DNA of 52,422 nt from an uncultured Clostridia bacterium (GTDB lineage Bacteria; Bacillota; Clostridia; TANB77; CAG-508): the NCBI GenBank assembly GCA_944392545.1, contig CALXWW010000010.1, positions 1 through 52,422 of the forward strand, written 5' to 3'. The position numbers were made by a program, and so were the translations under genes. Shown piece by piece: positions 36,165 through 44,707 of the stretch. Under the pieces are notes generated by a model. It saw only the letters and a list, made by a program, of their open reading frames with translations. It was not told the DNA's origin and did not search any database. Every line of letters begins with the position of its first letter. The first letter of the stretch is position 1.

Positions 36165-36192
36165 ATTGTATCATATTTACAATATTTGTCAA
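36165..36192 (-). promoter_or_regulatory. distal promoter of the toxin-antitoxin pair
   Basis: Minus strand TTGACA (36192-36187), 16-bp spacer, TACAAT (36170-36165). It begins right after the smc stop codon. Confidence 0.55.
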
Positions 36193-36196
36193 TATT

Positions 36197-39100
36197 TTAT
36201 CCCAATTTCATTGAAAGTAATTTACTTACTCCATTTTCTTCCATTGTTACACCATATACAGTATTTGCTGCTTCCATCGTTCCTTTTCTATGTGTTATCA
36301 CTAAAAATTGCGTTTCTTTGCTAAATTTCTTTAAATATTCTGCAAATCTATATACATTTACGTCATCTAAAGCTGCTTCTATTTCGTCTAGTACGCAGAA
36401 TGGTGCTGGATTTATTTTAAGTATTGCAAATAAAAGTGCTATTGCCGTAAATGCTTTTTCTCCTCCAGATAAAAGCATCATATTTTGAAGTTTCTTTCCT
36501 GTTGGCTGTGCCTGTATGTCTATTCCACATTCTAATACATTGTTTTCATCCTCTAGTTTCAGTTCTGCTTTTCCTCCACCAAATAATTCTGAAAATACTT
36601 CATTAAAGTTTTTATTTATTTCTTTAAACTTTTCTATAAATTGTTCTTTCATTGTTTGTGTCATTTCTGAAATAACATTCCTTAATTTTGCTGCAGTATT
36701 TTCCATATCCAATCTTTGTTCACACATAAATTCGTATCTTTCTTTCGTCTTTTTATATTCTTCTATTGACTCAATATTTATGCTTCCTAATTCCTTTATT
36801 TGCGTTCTTAATGTATGTACTTCTCTCGCTGCCTTTTGTACATTTTCTGGTTTTTTGTATTCTTCTGCATTATTTGGAGTTAATTCATACTCTATCCATA
36901 AACTATTTACAACTTGTTCTAGGTCTTGCTCTAATTTAGTTTTTCGTACATCTAATTTTACTAATTGACCTTTTATATCTTCTATTACACAAAATTCTAT
37001 ATTTATTTCTTCTTCTGTTTTCTTGAGTTTGCTATTTGTTTCTACTCTATTTGTTTTTAATTTCTCTATAATATTAGAACTATTTGTAACATCTGATTTT
37101 ATTTGATTTATTTGTTCTTCTAACTGGGTTATATTACCTTCCAAATTATTTCTTTCTTCATTTGCTACCTTTATGTTTTCCTCTTTATTTACAATGCTTT
37201 GGTTATTATTTGATATATCTTGTTTTATTCTTTCTACCATTTCATCTATAGAAATTCCACTCTCATCAAATGAATTTACAGAAATCTTTAAATTCGTTAT
37301 ATCAAAATTTAAATCATCTATATACTTTTGATTATCTTTGTTATTTAAAGCAAATTCTTCTACTATTTTGCTTAAATTTTCTATTTCCTTTTCTAGATAA
37401 TTTATTTTTTCTTGTTTTTCTTCCTTCTGAGTATTATTATCAATTTTTTGTTTTGATAATTCTGTTAATTCTGCTTTTAATTTTTCTCTTCTTCCTTCTA
37501 ATTTTGATATACTATCATCTATGTTCAATATTTTTTGATTTTCTGCTGCATAAACTACTTCTATGTCTTGTAATTCTTTTTCTAGTCTCGTTACTTCTTC
37601 TATTATATCCGCTACTGATTCTGTATATTCTTGTTTTTCTTTAGCAATTTTTTCTTGCTTTTGTTGTAATTCTTTTAAAGTTCTTTCTAATTCTTCTATT
37701 TCTCTGCTTCTTCCTAATATATTTACCGTTTTTGTTTGAACAGATCCACCTGTTATCGAACCAGTACTGCTTATTATATCTCCTTCTAAAGTTACTATTC
37801 TAAATGAATAAGAATTTAGTTTAGCCATTTGAATTGCAGTATCCATATTTTCTACAATTAATGTTCTTCCAAGTAGATTAAGTACAATCTGTTCATATTT
37901 CTTATTGCATTTTACTAAGTCTGATGCAACGCCAATTACTCCTTCTGTACTATTTTTTATAATTCTATCTAATTTTTTTCCTTTTACAGATGATACTGGT
38001 AAAAATGATCCTCTTCCTAATTTATTCTCTCTTAAGTATTCAACTAACTTTTTTGCATCTTCTTCTGTCTCTGTCACTATATTTTGAGTGGCTTGTCCTA
38101 AACACATTTCTATAGCTGTTTCATATTTTTTATCTACAGATATTAAGTTTGCTAAAACTCCATCCACACCTTTGTTTAATTTACTATCTTTTTCACATGC
38201 AGTAAGTAATGATTTAACACTCCTTGAGTATCCTTCTTTTTCTTTTTCAGTTTCTATTAAGAACCTTAATCTAGAGTCTTTCATGTTAATTTCATAAGTC
38301 AAACTATTTAGAATACTATCATATTCTTTAATTTTTTGCATACTTTCATCTTTTTTATTTGCTTTTGCTTTAAGATTATTTGTTAATTCATTTTTCTTAA
38401 ATTCTATATCATAAAAGGCTTTAGATTTCTCTTGTTTATCATTTCTTGTACTATCTATTTCTAAAGTTAAACTTTGAATCTCTGCTTTAGCTACCTTTTC
38501 TCTTTTCTCTATATTTTCTAAGTTTGTGTCTAAACTACTTATCTCTGAAATCAATTCATATTTTCCGTCTGTATTTTGTTCTATTTTTTGTTTCTTTTCT
38601 TCTATCTCTAATTCTTTGTCTGATAACTTCTTAGTAAGTTCTTCCAATTCTTTCTGTTTTTCATCTAATTCTTTTTGAAATTTTTCCCTATTTGTAACTA
38701 AGTTTTCCTTTTTACTTAACTTTTGTTTTTGTTCTTCTTCTAATTCGGAAATTCTTTCTTTAATTTCTTCTATTTCTTTAGATAATCTTTCATTATTTAA
38801 AATGTTATTTTGTATTCTTTCTTTTGCTATTCCTATTTCTGAATTAATTTTTTCTATTTTGTTTGTACTTTCAAAACTTAAGTTCTGCATTTCTTCTATT
38901 TTTGAAGTAATTTCATCTATCTCATTTTTCAATTTTTCTTTTGCTTCTTGAATGTTTTGCATTTTCTCATTTTCTGCTGTATTTTGATCTTCTACAATTT
39001 TTATATCTTCTACGATTTTTTCTAATTTTTCTTTATATTCAGATATATTGTATAAGAAAAGTCCTACTTCAATATTTTTTAATTCTTCACGTAAATTTAA

Positions 39101-39745
39101 ATATTTTTTTGCTTTTTCTGATTGCAATTTTAATGGCTCAATATTTGCCTCTATCTCTGATAGGATATCATTTATCCTTAACAAGTTAAGTTTTGTTTGC
39201 TCTAATTTTTTTTCAGATTCTGCTTTCCTTGTTCTATATTTTACGATTCCCGCTGCCTCTTCAAATATTTTTCTTCTATCTTCAGACTTATTACTTAAGA
39301 TTTCATCTATTTTTCCTTGTCCGATTATACTATATCCATCTTTTCCTATACCAGTGTCCATAAAAAGTTCTAGCACATCTTTTAATCTACATGGCGTTTT
39401 GTTTATAAAATATCCTGTCTCTCCGCTTCTATATATTTTTCTTGTTACAGTAACTTCTGAATATTCTATTGGCAATTTTCCATCAGTATTATCTATTACC
39501 ATAGATACTTCTGCAAATCCCAAAGATTTTCTTGCTTGAGTTCCCGCAAAAATCACGTCTTCAGACTTTGAACCTCTTAAAGACTTCATGCTTTGCTCTC
39601 CTAATACCCAACGAATAGCATCAGAAATATTACTCTTTCCGGAACCATTTGGTCCTATTACTGATGTTATTCCACTTTTAAATTCTAACACTGTTCTATC
39701 TGCAAAGGATTTAAATCCTTGTAATTCTAATCTTTTTAAATACAT
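36197..39745 (-). CDS. smc: chromosome segregation ATPase SMC
   Basis: 1182 residues, full length. Walker A G-P-N-G-S-G-K-S at 31-38, signature L-S-G-G-E at 1092-1096 and Walker B with catalytic Asp1120-Glu1121 (V-L-D-E-I-E-A-A-L-D-D). Two long coiled-coil arms (170-490 and 680-1020) flank a hinge (about 510-650) with G-V-D-G-V-L-A-N-L and the conserved G-x-G segment G-R-G-S-F-L-P. It loads with ScpAB, not seen here, to compact the chromosome. Consensus promoter at 39791-39819. Note that rnc, often next to smc, is 7 kb away. Confidence 0.97.
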   Translation of the reverse strand: MYLKRLELQGFKSFADRTVLEFKSGITSVIGPNGSGKSNISDAIRWVLGEQSMKSLRGSKSEDVIFAGTQARKSLGFAEVSMVIDNTDGKLPIEYSEVTVTRKIYRSGETGYFINKTPCRLKDVLELFMDTGIGKDGYSIIGQGKIDEILSNKSEDRRKIFEEAAGIVKYRTRKAESEKKLEQTKLNLLRINDILSEIEANIEPLKLQSEKAKKYLNLREELKNIEVGLFLYNISEYKEKLEKIVEDIKIVEDQNTAENEKMQNIQEAKEKLKNEIDEITSKIEEMQNLSFESTNKIEKINSEIGIAKERIQNNILNNERLSKEIEEIKERISELEEEQKQKLSKKENLVTNREKFQKELDEKQKELEELTKKLSDKELEIEEKKQKIEQNTDGKYELISEISSLDTNLENIEKREKVAKAEIQSLTLEIDSTRNDKQEKSKAFYDIEFKKNELTNNLKAKANKKDESMQKIKEYDSILNSLTYEINMKDSRLRFLIETEKEKEGYSRSVKSLLTACEKDSKLNKGVDGVLANLISVDKKYETAIEMCLGQATQNIVTETEEDAKKLVEYLRENKLGRGSFLPVSSVKGKKLDRIIKNSTEGVIGVASDLVKCNKKYEQIVLNLLGRTLIVENMDTAIQMAKLNSYSFRIVTLEGDIISSTGSITGGSVQTKTVNILGRSREIEELERTLKELQQKQEKIAKEKQEYTESVADIIEEVTRLEKELQDIEVVYAAENQKILNIDDSISKLEGRREKLKAELTELSKQKIDNNTQKEEKQEKINYLEKEIENLSKIVEEFALNNKDNQKYIDDLNFDITNLKISVNSFDESGISIDEMVERIKQDISNNNQSIVNKEENIKVANEERNNLEGNITQLEEQINQIKSDVTNSSNIIEKLKTNRVETNSKLKKTEEEINIEFCVIEDIKGQLVKLDVRKTKLEQDLEQVVNSLWIEYELTPNNAEEYKKPENVQKAAREVHTLRTQIKELGSINIESIEEYKKTKERYEFMCEQRLDMENTAAKLRNVISEMTQTMKEQFIEKFKEINKNFNEVFSELFGGGKAELKLEDENNVLECGIDIQAQPTGKKLQNMMLLSGGEKAFTAIALLFAILKINPAPFCVLDEIEAALDDVNVYRFAEYLKKFSKETQFLVITHRKGTMEAANTVYGVTMEENGVSKLLSMKLG

Positions 39746-39790
39746 TTTTACACCTACTTATTGTTTTAATTATCTTTAGATAACACCATT

Positions 39791-39819
39791 ATTATATTTA
39801 ATTAAAAGATTTGTGTCAA
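39791..39819 (-). promoter_or_regulatory. consensus promoter of smc
   Basis: Minus strand TTGACA (39819-39814), 17-bp spacer, TATAAT (39796-39791). Confidence 0.8.
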
Positions 39820-39866
39820 TATTTGTAATACATTATATATATTTATATAACTTTGTATTTTGCTAA

Positions 39867-39902
39867 ATAAAAGCAAGGCAAATACAACTACCTTGCTTTT
39901 AT
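39867..39902 (-). terminator. terminator of the XRE gene
   Basis: Twelve-bp perfect stem (39867-39878 with 39891-39902), 12-nt loop; T tract weak on the minus strand. Confidence 0.6.
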
Positions 39903-39923
39903 ATTTAATTTTCTATTTAAATT

Positions 39924-40283
39924 TTATGATGCATTTCCTTGGTCGTTTTCATGATTGTTATCTTTATTAAAATACTCAATCATATGCACTATTGTGTCTT
40001 GATTATTTGGTTTTAATTTATTAAATCCAAATAACGCACTATTTATCTCTTTTTTACCTTTTATATCCAGATATTCACAAAAAACTTCATCTAGTCCAAT
40101 ATGAAAAGTATTACATATTTTTACTAGCACCTCATATGATGGCTTTGATCTATCTTGCTCAACATCACCTATATATCTCGGTGAACATTCAACAGCTTCT
40201 GCCAATTTTTCTTGTGTATATCCATAACTTTTCCTTAGAGCTTGAATATTTTTACCAATTTTTATTACCTTTGCCTTTTTCAT
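39924..40283 (-). CDS. XRE-family transcriptional regulator
   Basis: 119 residues. Residues about 12-66 form a helix-turn-helix of the Cro/CI type (T-Q-E-K-L-A-E-A-V, S-P-R-Y-I-G-D-V-E, ending L-D-E-V-F). The C-terminal 50 residues have no sensor domain and are Asn/Asp/Lys-rich. AGGGGG five bases before the ATG. Target unknown: it lies between smc (downstream) and the MtaD gene (upstream), each with its own promoter. A self-regulator is possible. Confidence 0.85.
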   Translation of the reverse strand: MKKAKVIKIGKNIQALRKSYGYTQEKLAEAVECSPRYIGDVEQDRSKPSYEVLVKICNTFHIGLDEVFCEYLDIKGKKEINSALFGFNKLKPNNQDTIVHMIEYFNKDNNHENDQGNAS

Positions 40284-40443
40284 ATTCTCCCCCTTCTATA
40301 AAAACTACAAATATATGATAACAAAGGTAATTATTATATGAAACGAATTATATGCGTATTTTATACTTATATATTTCTTATTTTTTAATACGTAAATTAC
40401 TCCTTTTTAACTATTTTCGCTATGTTATTTATTTAGCATTCTT

Positions 40444-41709
40444 TTAAAATTTTTTTAGAACTTCTTTCGTATCTATAACTCTTACTATTCTATTTTCCAT
40501 TAAAATTTCGCCATTAATTATAGTTGTATCGACATTTCTACCTTCAGTATTATACACCAAATTAGATATTATATCTACATTCGGTAATAATTTGATGTTA
40601 TCTAATGTTTTAGATATATCTACAATAATTATATCCGCTTTTTTACCTTTTTCTATACTTCCAATTTTATCATCCAAGCCTAGTAATTTAGCCCCATTTA
40701 TTGTTGCCATTTTTATTACATCCTTTGCACTGATTCTTTTTTCATTTTCGTGAATTCCACCTTGTATTAGCCCTGCAATCTTCATAGTTTCGAACATGTC
40801 TAAGTTGTTTCCAGATCCTTGTCCATCAGTTCCTAGTGCTACATTTAGTCCTTCTTCTAAATATTTAGTAGTATCTGCAATTTTACATCCAAGTCTTAAA
40901 TTTGATATCGGATTATGCGAAATTCCACAATCTAATGTTTTTAAAACTTCAATATCAGAATCAGCTAATTTTACGCCATGTGCTAGTATAACATGTAATC
41001 CATCAAAATATTTTTTTAACACATTTACAGCAATATCTCCATGTAATTTTTTTATGCTCTCTATTTCATCTATACTTTCTAAAAAGTGTACATGAATAGG
41101 TAAATTATACTTTGTAGCAAGCATTCTTGCTTTTTCCAATATTTTTCCTGTACAAGTGTATAGCCCATGTGGCGCTACAGAATATGTTATTAAATCATTA
41201 TTCTTGTCTCGAGTTTCATATAGCTTTATAAACTCATTTATTCTATTTTCTGAAGCTTTTTCGCCATCACTATCCATTAACACTCTTGTAATCATAGCTC
41301 TCATTTTGCTTTTCTCTAGAGCTTCTCTTATCCTTTCAGAAAAGAAATAATGGTCATTTACACAGGTGGTGCCCGTTGAAATCATTTCTAATATAGAAAG
41401 ATTAGTGGCATTATATACTTCGTCCCCTGTTAGTTTGTCTTCTATTGGCCATATTTTTTGACTAAGCCATGTGTATAAATCAGAACCTTCAAAAGTTCCT
41501 CTAAAGATGCTCATTGCAATATGTGCATGCGTATTTATTAATCCTGGCATTACTACTTTATTAGTTGCATCTATTACTTTTTCATTAGGATTTTCTAATA
41601 ATTTCTTAGAAATTTCACTAATCTCATTATCTTTAATTCTAATATCAAGTTTTTTTACCTTAACATCATTGTTTTCAAATACAATAACATTTCCATTTTT
41701 TATTAACAT
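40444..41709 (-). CDS. mtaD: MtaD-like amidohydrolase (methylthioadenosine/S-adenosylhomocysteine deaminase)
   Basis: 421 residues, amidohydrolase COG0402 family. Zinc-site His61 and His63 in N-T-H-A-H-I-A-M-S, then the V-H-F-L-E-S, H-G-V-K-L and G-T-D-G-Q-G-S-G-N segments. Family members remove the amino group from MTA and SAH, or from related adenine nucleosides; exact substrate is not certain. AGAGG eight bases before the ATG. Own promoter with a flanking inverted repeat. Followed after 160 bases by the XRE gene. Confidence 0.85.
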   Translation of the reverse strand: MLIKNGNVIVFENNDVKVKKLDIRIKDNEISEISKKLLENPNEKVIDATNKVVMPGLINTHAHIAMSIFRGTFEGSDLYTWLSQKIWPIEDKLTGDEVYNATNLSILEMISTGTTCVNDHYFFSERIREALEKSKMRAMITRVLMDSDGEKASENRINEFIKLYETRDKNNDLITYSVAPHGLYTCTGKILEKARMLATKYNLPIHVHFLESIDEIESIKKLHGDIAVNVLKKYFDGLHVILAHGVKLADSDIEVLKTLDCGISHNPISNLRLGCKIADTTKYLEEGLNVALGTDGQGSGNNLDMFETMKIAGLIQGGIHENEKRISAKDVIKMATINGAKLLGLDDKIGSIEKGKKADIIIVDISKTLDNIKLLPNVDIISNLVYNTEGRNVDTTIINGEILMENRIVRVIDTKEVLKKF

Positions 41710-41734
41710 GGTTTACACCTCTTATATATACAAT

Positions 41735-41774
41735 CTTTCATATTTAATATACAGTATGAAAGAGTTTATTGCAA
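41735..41774 (-). promoter_or_regulatory. mtaD promoter inside an inverted repeat
   Basis: Minus strand TTGCAA (41774-41769), 17-bp spacer, TATATT (41751-41746). CTTTCATA (41735-41742) and its reverse complement TATGAAAG (41755-41762) lie symmetrically on either side of the -10 box, as expected for a repressor operator. Confidence 0.55.
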
Positions 41775-41819
41775 GATTATTTTTCAAGTTTTCACTTTTT
41801 TAATGATTTTTTTGCACAT

Positions 41820-41861
41820 AAAATTTGAGCAAAAGATTTAAAATCCTTTTGCCCAAATTTT
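41820..41861. terminator. stem-loop of unclear direction
   Basis: Stem of 8 plus 7 bp (41820-41827/41854-41861 and 41829-41835/41846-41852) with one A-C mismatch. It lies downstream of the minus-strand broken ORF and upstream of the mtaD promoter; no recognised gene ends here. Confidence 0.45.
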
Positions 41862-41938
41862 CATAAAACTGATATTAATCTCCAGCTAAAACTAATATAC
41901 CTAATTTATAACCTAATATACATTACTGTATAAATAAG

Positions 41939-42081
41939 CTAGTTCTCAAATATATTAATCAGTTGCTCGACTATTAATGCACCAATAATAACCATATTCG
42001 TCCAAACGTGGGACTAGTAACAGCCACTATAAAATACAAGAACAATCTTAACTTCGAATATATTACATATATTTTAACCAT
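41939..42081 (-). pseudogene. possible frameshifted small hydrophobic ORF
   Basis: From the ATG at 42081 a 35-codon frame runs to a TAA at 41974, ending ...A-V-T-S-P-T-F-G-R-I-W-L. Shifting by -1 at about 42000 gives T-N-M-V-I-I-G-A-L-I-V-E-Q-L-I-N-I-F-E-N and a stop at 41939, about 46 residues in all with continuous hydrophobic helical character. No ribosome site was found. It may be chance; a one-base deletion in a small membrane gene is the other reading. Confidence 0.2.
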
Positions 42082-42497
42082 ACATAATTTAAATTACATC
42101 TACAAACAAAATTAAAATAAGTAAATATAACTTTGGTATAGCTGACGTACAAATAATATACTCTCATCGCCGACATATAATAATATAAGGTCATTACACC
42201 ATTATATATCTTTGCTCGAACAATATAAAACATTAAAATAAATATCTTATATTGCTCTTATTTCAACTAATATCAATCTTATGCTATTATTATGTTCAAT
42301 TATTTTTTTATTATTCAATTTTTTATTTTATTTTTTCGAATAAAAAGTGGTGTCCTTTTCTCTTAATTTATTTCTTACGTCTATCTACTTTCGTTTCATT
42401 TTCTAAACAAATTCTGTGTACTCTTATACCAAATACTTGTATTTTTTTTTGTTTTATAGTATTATTAATTCGTAATATTCAACATAGGAGAAAGATT

Positions 42498-43430
42498 ATG
42501 AAAAGAGAGAAATTTGATTTTTATAGTCCAGTTAATTTAAAGTCATATAATTTAGATAAAACTATGAGATACCAATTAGATATTTTAGGTAGTTTGGACT
42601 TTTTTACTAGACGACATAGTGAAAATGTTGCAAATTTAGTTTGTAGAATTTGTGAATATTTTCATTTTAATTCAAAATTTACCATTTATTGCACTATTTG
42701 TGGTTATTTACATGATATTGGAAAGCTCTTTATTCCTTCTGAAATTTTGAATAAACCGGATAAGTTAACTAATGAAGAGTTCGAGGTAATGAAAACTCAT
42801 ACTACAAAAGGCTATGAACTGTGTATGAATGATCCAAAGCTACGTCCTTATGCAATAGGGGCACTTGATCATCATGAATCTTTAAATGGTAGTGGTTATC
42901 CAAATGGTATTACTAAAATACCAATGGAAGCACAAATAATTCGTGTTGCAGATGAATATGATGCCATAGTTACCAAAAGACAATATACTACTCACGTAAA
43001 CATTTCTGAAACATTAAGAGATTTGATTAAAGATGCTAGTCCAGATCCAAGATTCGTTGCATTAGATCATTTATCTCAAAATTCTAAAGTTGGAAAAATT
43101 AATAAGCGTGTTTTAAGAGTATTATTTAAAGTTGTTATAGATGATATATTGTATGAAATTAGCTGCTTATATGATTATTTAGATTATTTAAAAGATAATA
43201 TTAAAAGATTAGAATTAATACTTAAATACAATGATAAAATGAATGAAGCAAAAACTGATAAAAAAAGAGCGTATTATAGGGAAGGTATGAAAATGCTTTT
43301 CTTAATTGATGAAAATTTCGATAATTTTAAACAAGTTTACGAGGATTACAAACATGCTTTAGATATTCGCAGTGATAGAATAAAAAAACTATATAACGAA
43401 ATTAAGATTATAAAAAAACTTGAAGTTTAA
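42498..43430 (+). CDS. HD-GYP domain protein
   Basis: 310 residues from the ATG at 42498, with AGGAG eight bases upstream. The frame is open to 42252, but that part is hydrophobic T-rich sequence without a ribosome site. The domain (about 30-190) keeps all metal ligands: His40, His72-Asp73 (Y-L-H-D-I-G-K), His101, His125/His126 and Asp152, and the G-S-G-Y-P motif at 131-135; W-D of the usual H-H-E-R-W-D-G is replaced by L-N. c-di-GMP phosphodiesterase activity is likely. The C-terminal 120 residues are helical and Lys-rich and unrecognised. No receiver or sensor domain. Confidence 0.82.
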   Translation: MKREKFDFYSPVNLKSYNLDKTMRYQLDILGSLDFFTRRHSENVANLVCRICEYFHFNSKFTIYCTICGYLHDIGKLFIPSEILNKPDKLTNEEFEVMKTHTTKGYELCMNDPKLRPYAIGALDHHESLNGSGYPNGITKIPMEAQIIRVADEYDAIVTKRQYTTHVNISETLRDLIKDASPDPRFVALDHLSQNSKVGKINKRVLRVLFKVVIDDILYEISCLYDYLDYLKDNIKRLELILKYNDKMNEAKTDKKRAYYREGMKMLFLIDENFDNFKQVYEDYKHALDIRSDRIKKLYNEIKIIKKLEV

Positions 43431-43461
43431 TATATATTAATATATTTAATAACTAAAAAAA

Positions 43462-43542
43462 ATGATTTCTTATGTTTGCTTAAATACTTTTAATTTTATA
43501 GTTACGTAAATATTATAGCAAATATAGAAATCATCTTTTTTT
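43462..43542. terminator. bidirectional terminator between HD-GYP and mazF
   Basis: Long hairpin, 43462-43480 with 43517-43534 (18 bp, one G-U pair, one bulge), flanked by A and T runs on both sides. Confidence 0.8.
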
Positions 43543-43888
43543 ATTCTAGTCCAAAGCTTACTCCTAGTGCATTATTTACCCTCGAAATTATATTTTCATC
43601 GTCTATGTGACCTATTTTTTCCTTTAATCTACTTTTATCTATTGTTCTTATCTGCTCTGCCAAAACCACAGAATCTGTTTTTAGACCATTATTTTGAGAA
43701 CCAATTTCTATATGTGTTGGTAATTTTGTTTTTCCTGTTTGTGAAGTAATTGCTGCTGCTATAACTGTTGGACTATGTTTATTTCCCATATCATTTTGGA
43801 TTATTAAAACAGGTCTTATTCCTCCCTGTTCTGAACCAACAACTGGGCTTAAATCTGCATAAAACATATCTCCTCTTCTTATTACCAT
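43541..43888 (-). CDS. mazF: MazF/NdoA-type mRNA endoribonuclease
   Basis: 115 residues from the ATG at 43888 (AGGAG eight bases upstream; the GTG at 43897 overlaps it). MazF cleaves mRNA at short sequences. Typical segments: [34 protein letters not shown], and [13 protein letters not shown]. The cognate antitoxin mazE (ndoAI), normally just upstream, is missing: only 71 bases separate it from the preceding GerS-like gene. It therefore depends on an antitoxin elsewhere or has another role. Confidence 0.93.
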   Translation of the reverse strand: MVIRRGDMFYADLSPVVGSEQGGIRPVLIIQNDMGNKHSPTVIAAAITSQTGKTKLPTHIEIGSQNNGLKTDSVVLAEQIRTIDKSRLKEKIGHIDDENIISRVNNALGVSFGLE

Positions 43889-43959
43889 ATTCTTCACTCC
43901 TATTAGTTTCTATATTTAAGGTCTATTCTTTAATATATTTTAAAAACAGTTTGAGATAT

Positions 43960-44643
43960 TTATTTTATTTCTATCTCATTATATAATATGTAAACTAGAT
44001 TCCCTCCGTTAATATCTTGAATTAATAATTTTGATGGTTTTAATGTATTTTTATCAATATATAGAATCTCTTTGCATATATAGTTATTTACTTTTTCTTC
44101 TACCTCCATTATTACATTATTCTCTTTTTCATATATATTTGTTTTATTACTTTTTTTTAATTCGGTATAATTTGATATAAATGATTCTAAAGTCATAGAA
44201 TTGTGTATCAAATATTCATAATTTCCATACACTTTTTCTAAATTTAATTTTGTATTTTTTAGTATAAGATTCTGCCCATCATATTCTATTTCCAATCCTT
44301 CTATATTTCTTGGTTCTAATACTATTTGCCTTGTTCTATTAGGTTTTTGATAATTTTGTAAAAGAACATATTTATTAGTATTTTTATTGCTATTTACTGT
44401 TACTTCTATTTTTGCCTCATAAGAACTGATATTTAAAATATATTCTTCAATTTCCTCAATACTATTATTACCAACTTTTAAATTTTTATAATCTTTTTTA
44501 GAAAAAAATATTAAAAGGATCACTATAGCTATAATTAGAATTAGTAAAATTATTTTAATTTTACTAGTGTATTTAGTTTTATTATTTCTTAATTTATTAT
44601 GTTCATTTTTATTTATTTTACTTTTTCTTAATTTTCTAAACAT
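43960..44643 (-). CDS. GerS/LolA-like membrane protein
   Basis: 227 residues. A basic N-terminus (about 1-28) and a single membrane helix (about 30-48) precede an outside domain. S-S-Y-E-A-K-I-E-V-T-V-N-S-N-K-N-T-N-K-Y, Q-N-Y-Q-K-P-N-R and Y-D-G-Q-N-L resemble GerS-type and outer-membrane-sorting LolA-like folds in spore-forming Clostridia. There is no lipobox, so it is an integral, not lipid-linked, protein. GGAGG before the ATG. Between dusB (upstream) and mazF. Role in spore germination is only a suggestion. Confidence 0.6.
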   Translation of the reverse strand: MFRKLRKSKINKNEHNKLRNNKTKYTSKIKIILLILIIAIVILLIFFSKKDYKNLKVGNNSIEEIEEYILNISSYEAKIEVTVNSNKNTNKYVLLQNYQKPNRTRQIVLEPRNIEGLEIEYDGQNLILKNTKLNLEKVYGNYEYLIHNSMTLESFISNYTELKKSNKTNIYEKENNVIMEVEEKVNNYICKEILYIDKNTLKPSKLLIQDINGGNLVYILYNEIEIK

Positions 44644-44667
44644 TCTTTGACCTCCATAGAATAAAAA

Positions 44668-44698
44668 AAATATATTAATTTTTAAAATTAATATATTT
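44668..44698 (-). terminator. terminator of the min-rodA-dusB operon
   Basis: Perfect 15-bp AT-only stem (44668-44682 with 44684-44698) ending in eight T residues on the minus strand. Confidence 0.7.
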
Positions 44699-44707
44699 CA
44701 TTTTATT

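Larger units (their letters stand above)
41710..42497. other. gene-poor gap between mtaD and the HD-GYP gene
   Basis: About 790 bases. Holds the mtaD promoter, a hairpin (41820-41861) and a possible broken small gene (41939-42081). No riboswitch was found; the c-di-GMP (GEMM) core is absent. Frames open on the plus strand from 42252 are T-rich hydrophobic shadows. Confidence 0.6.

Noticed and set aside
41880..42250. Riboswitch or structured RNA in the large gap
   Set aside because: No match to c-di-GMP, purine or SAM cores that I could see; only weak stems.
42252..42497. N-terminal membrane extension of the HD-GYP protein
   Set aside because: T-rich hydrophobic frame without a ribosome site; a good AGGAG lies in front of the ATG at 42498.
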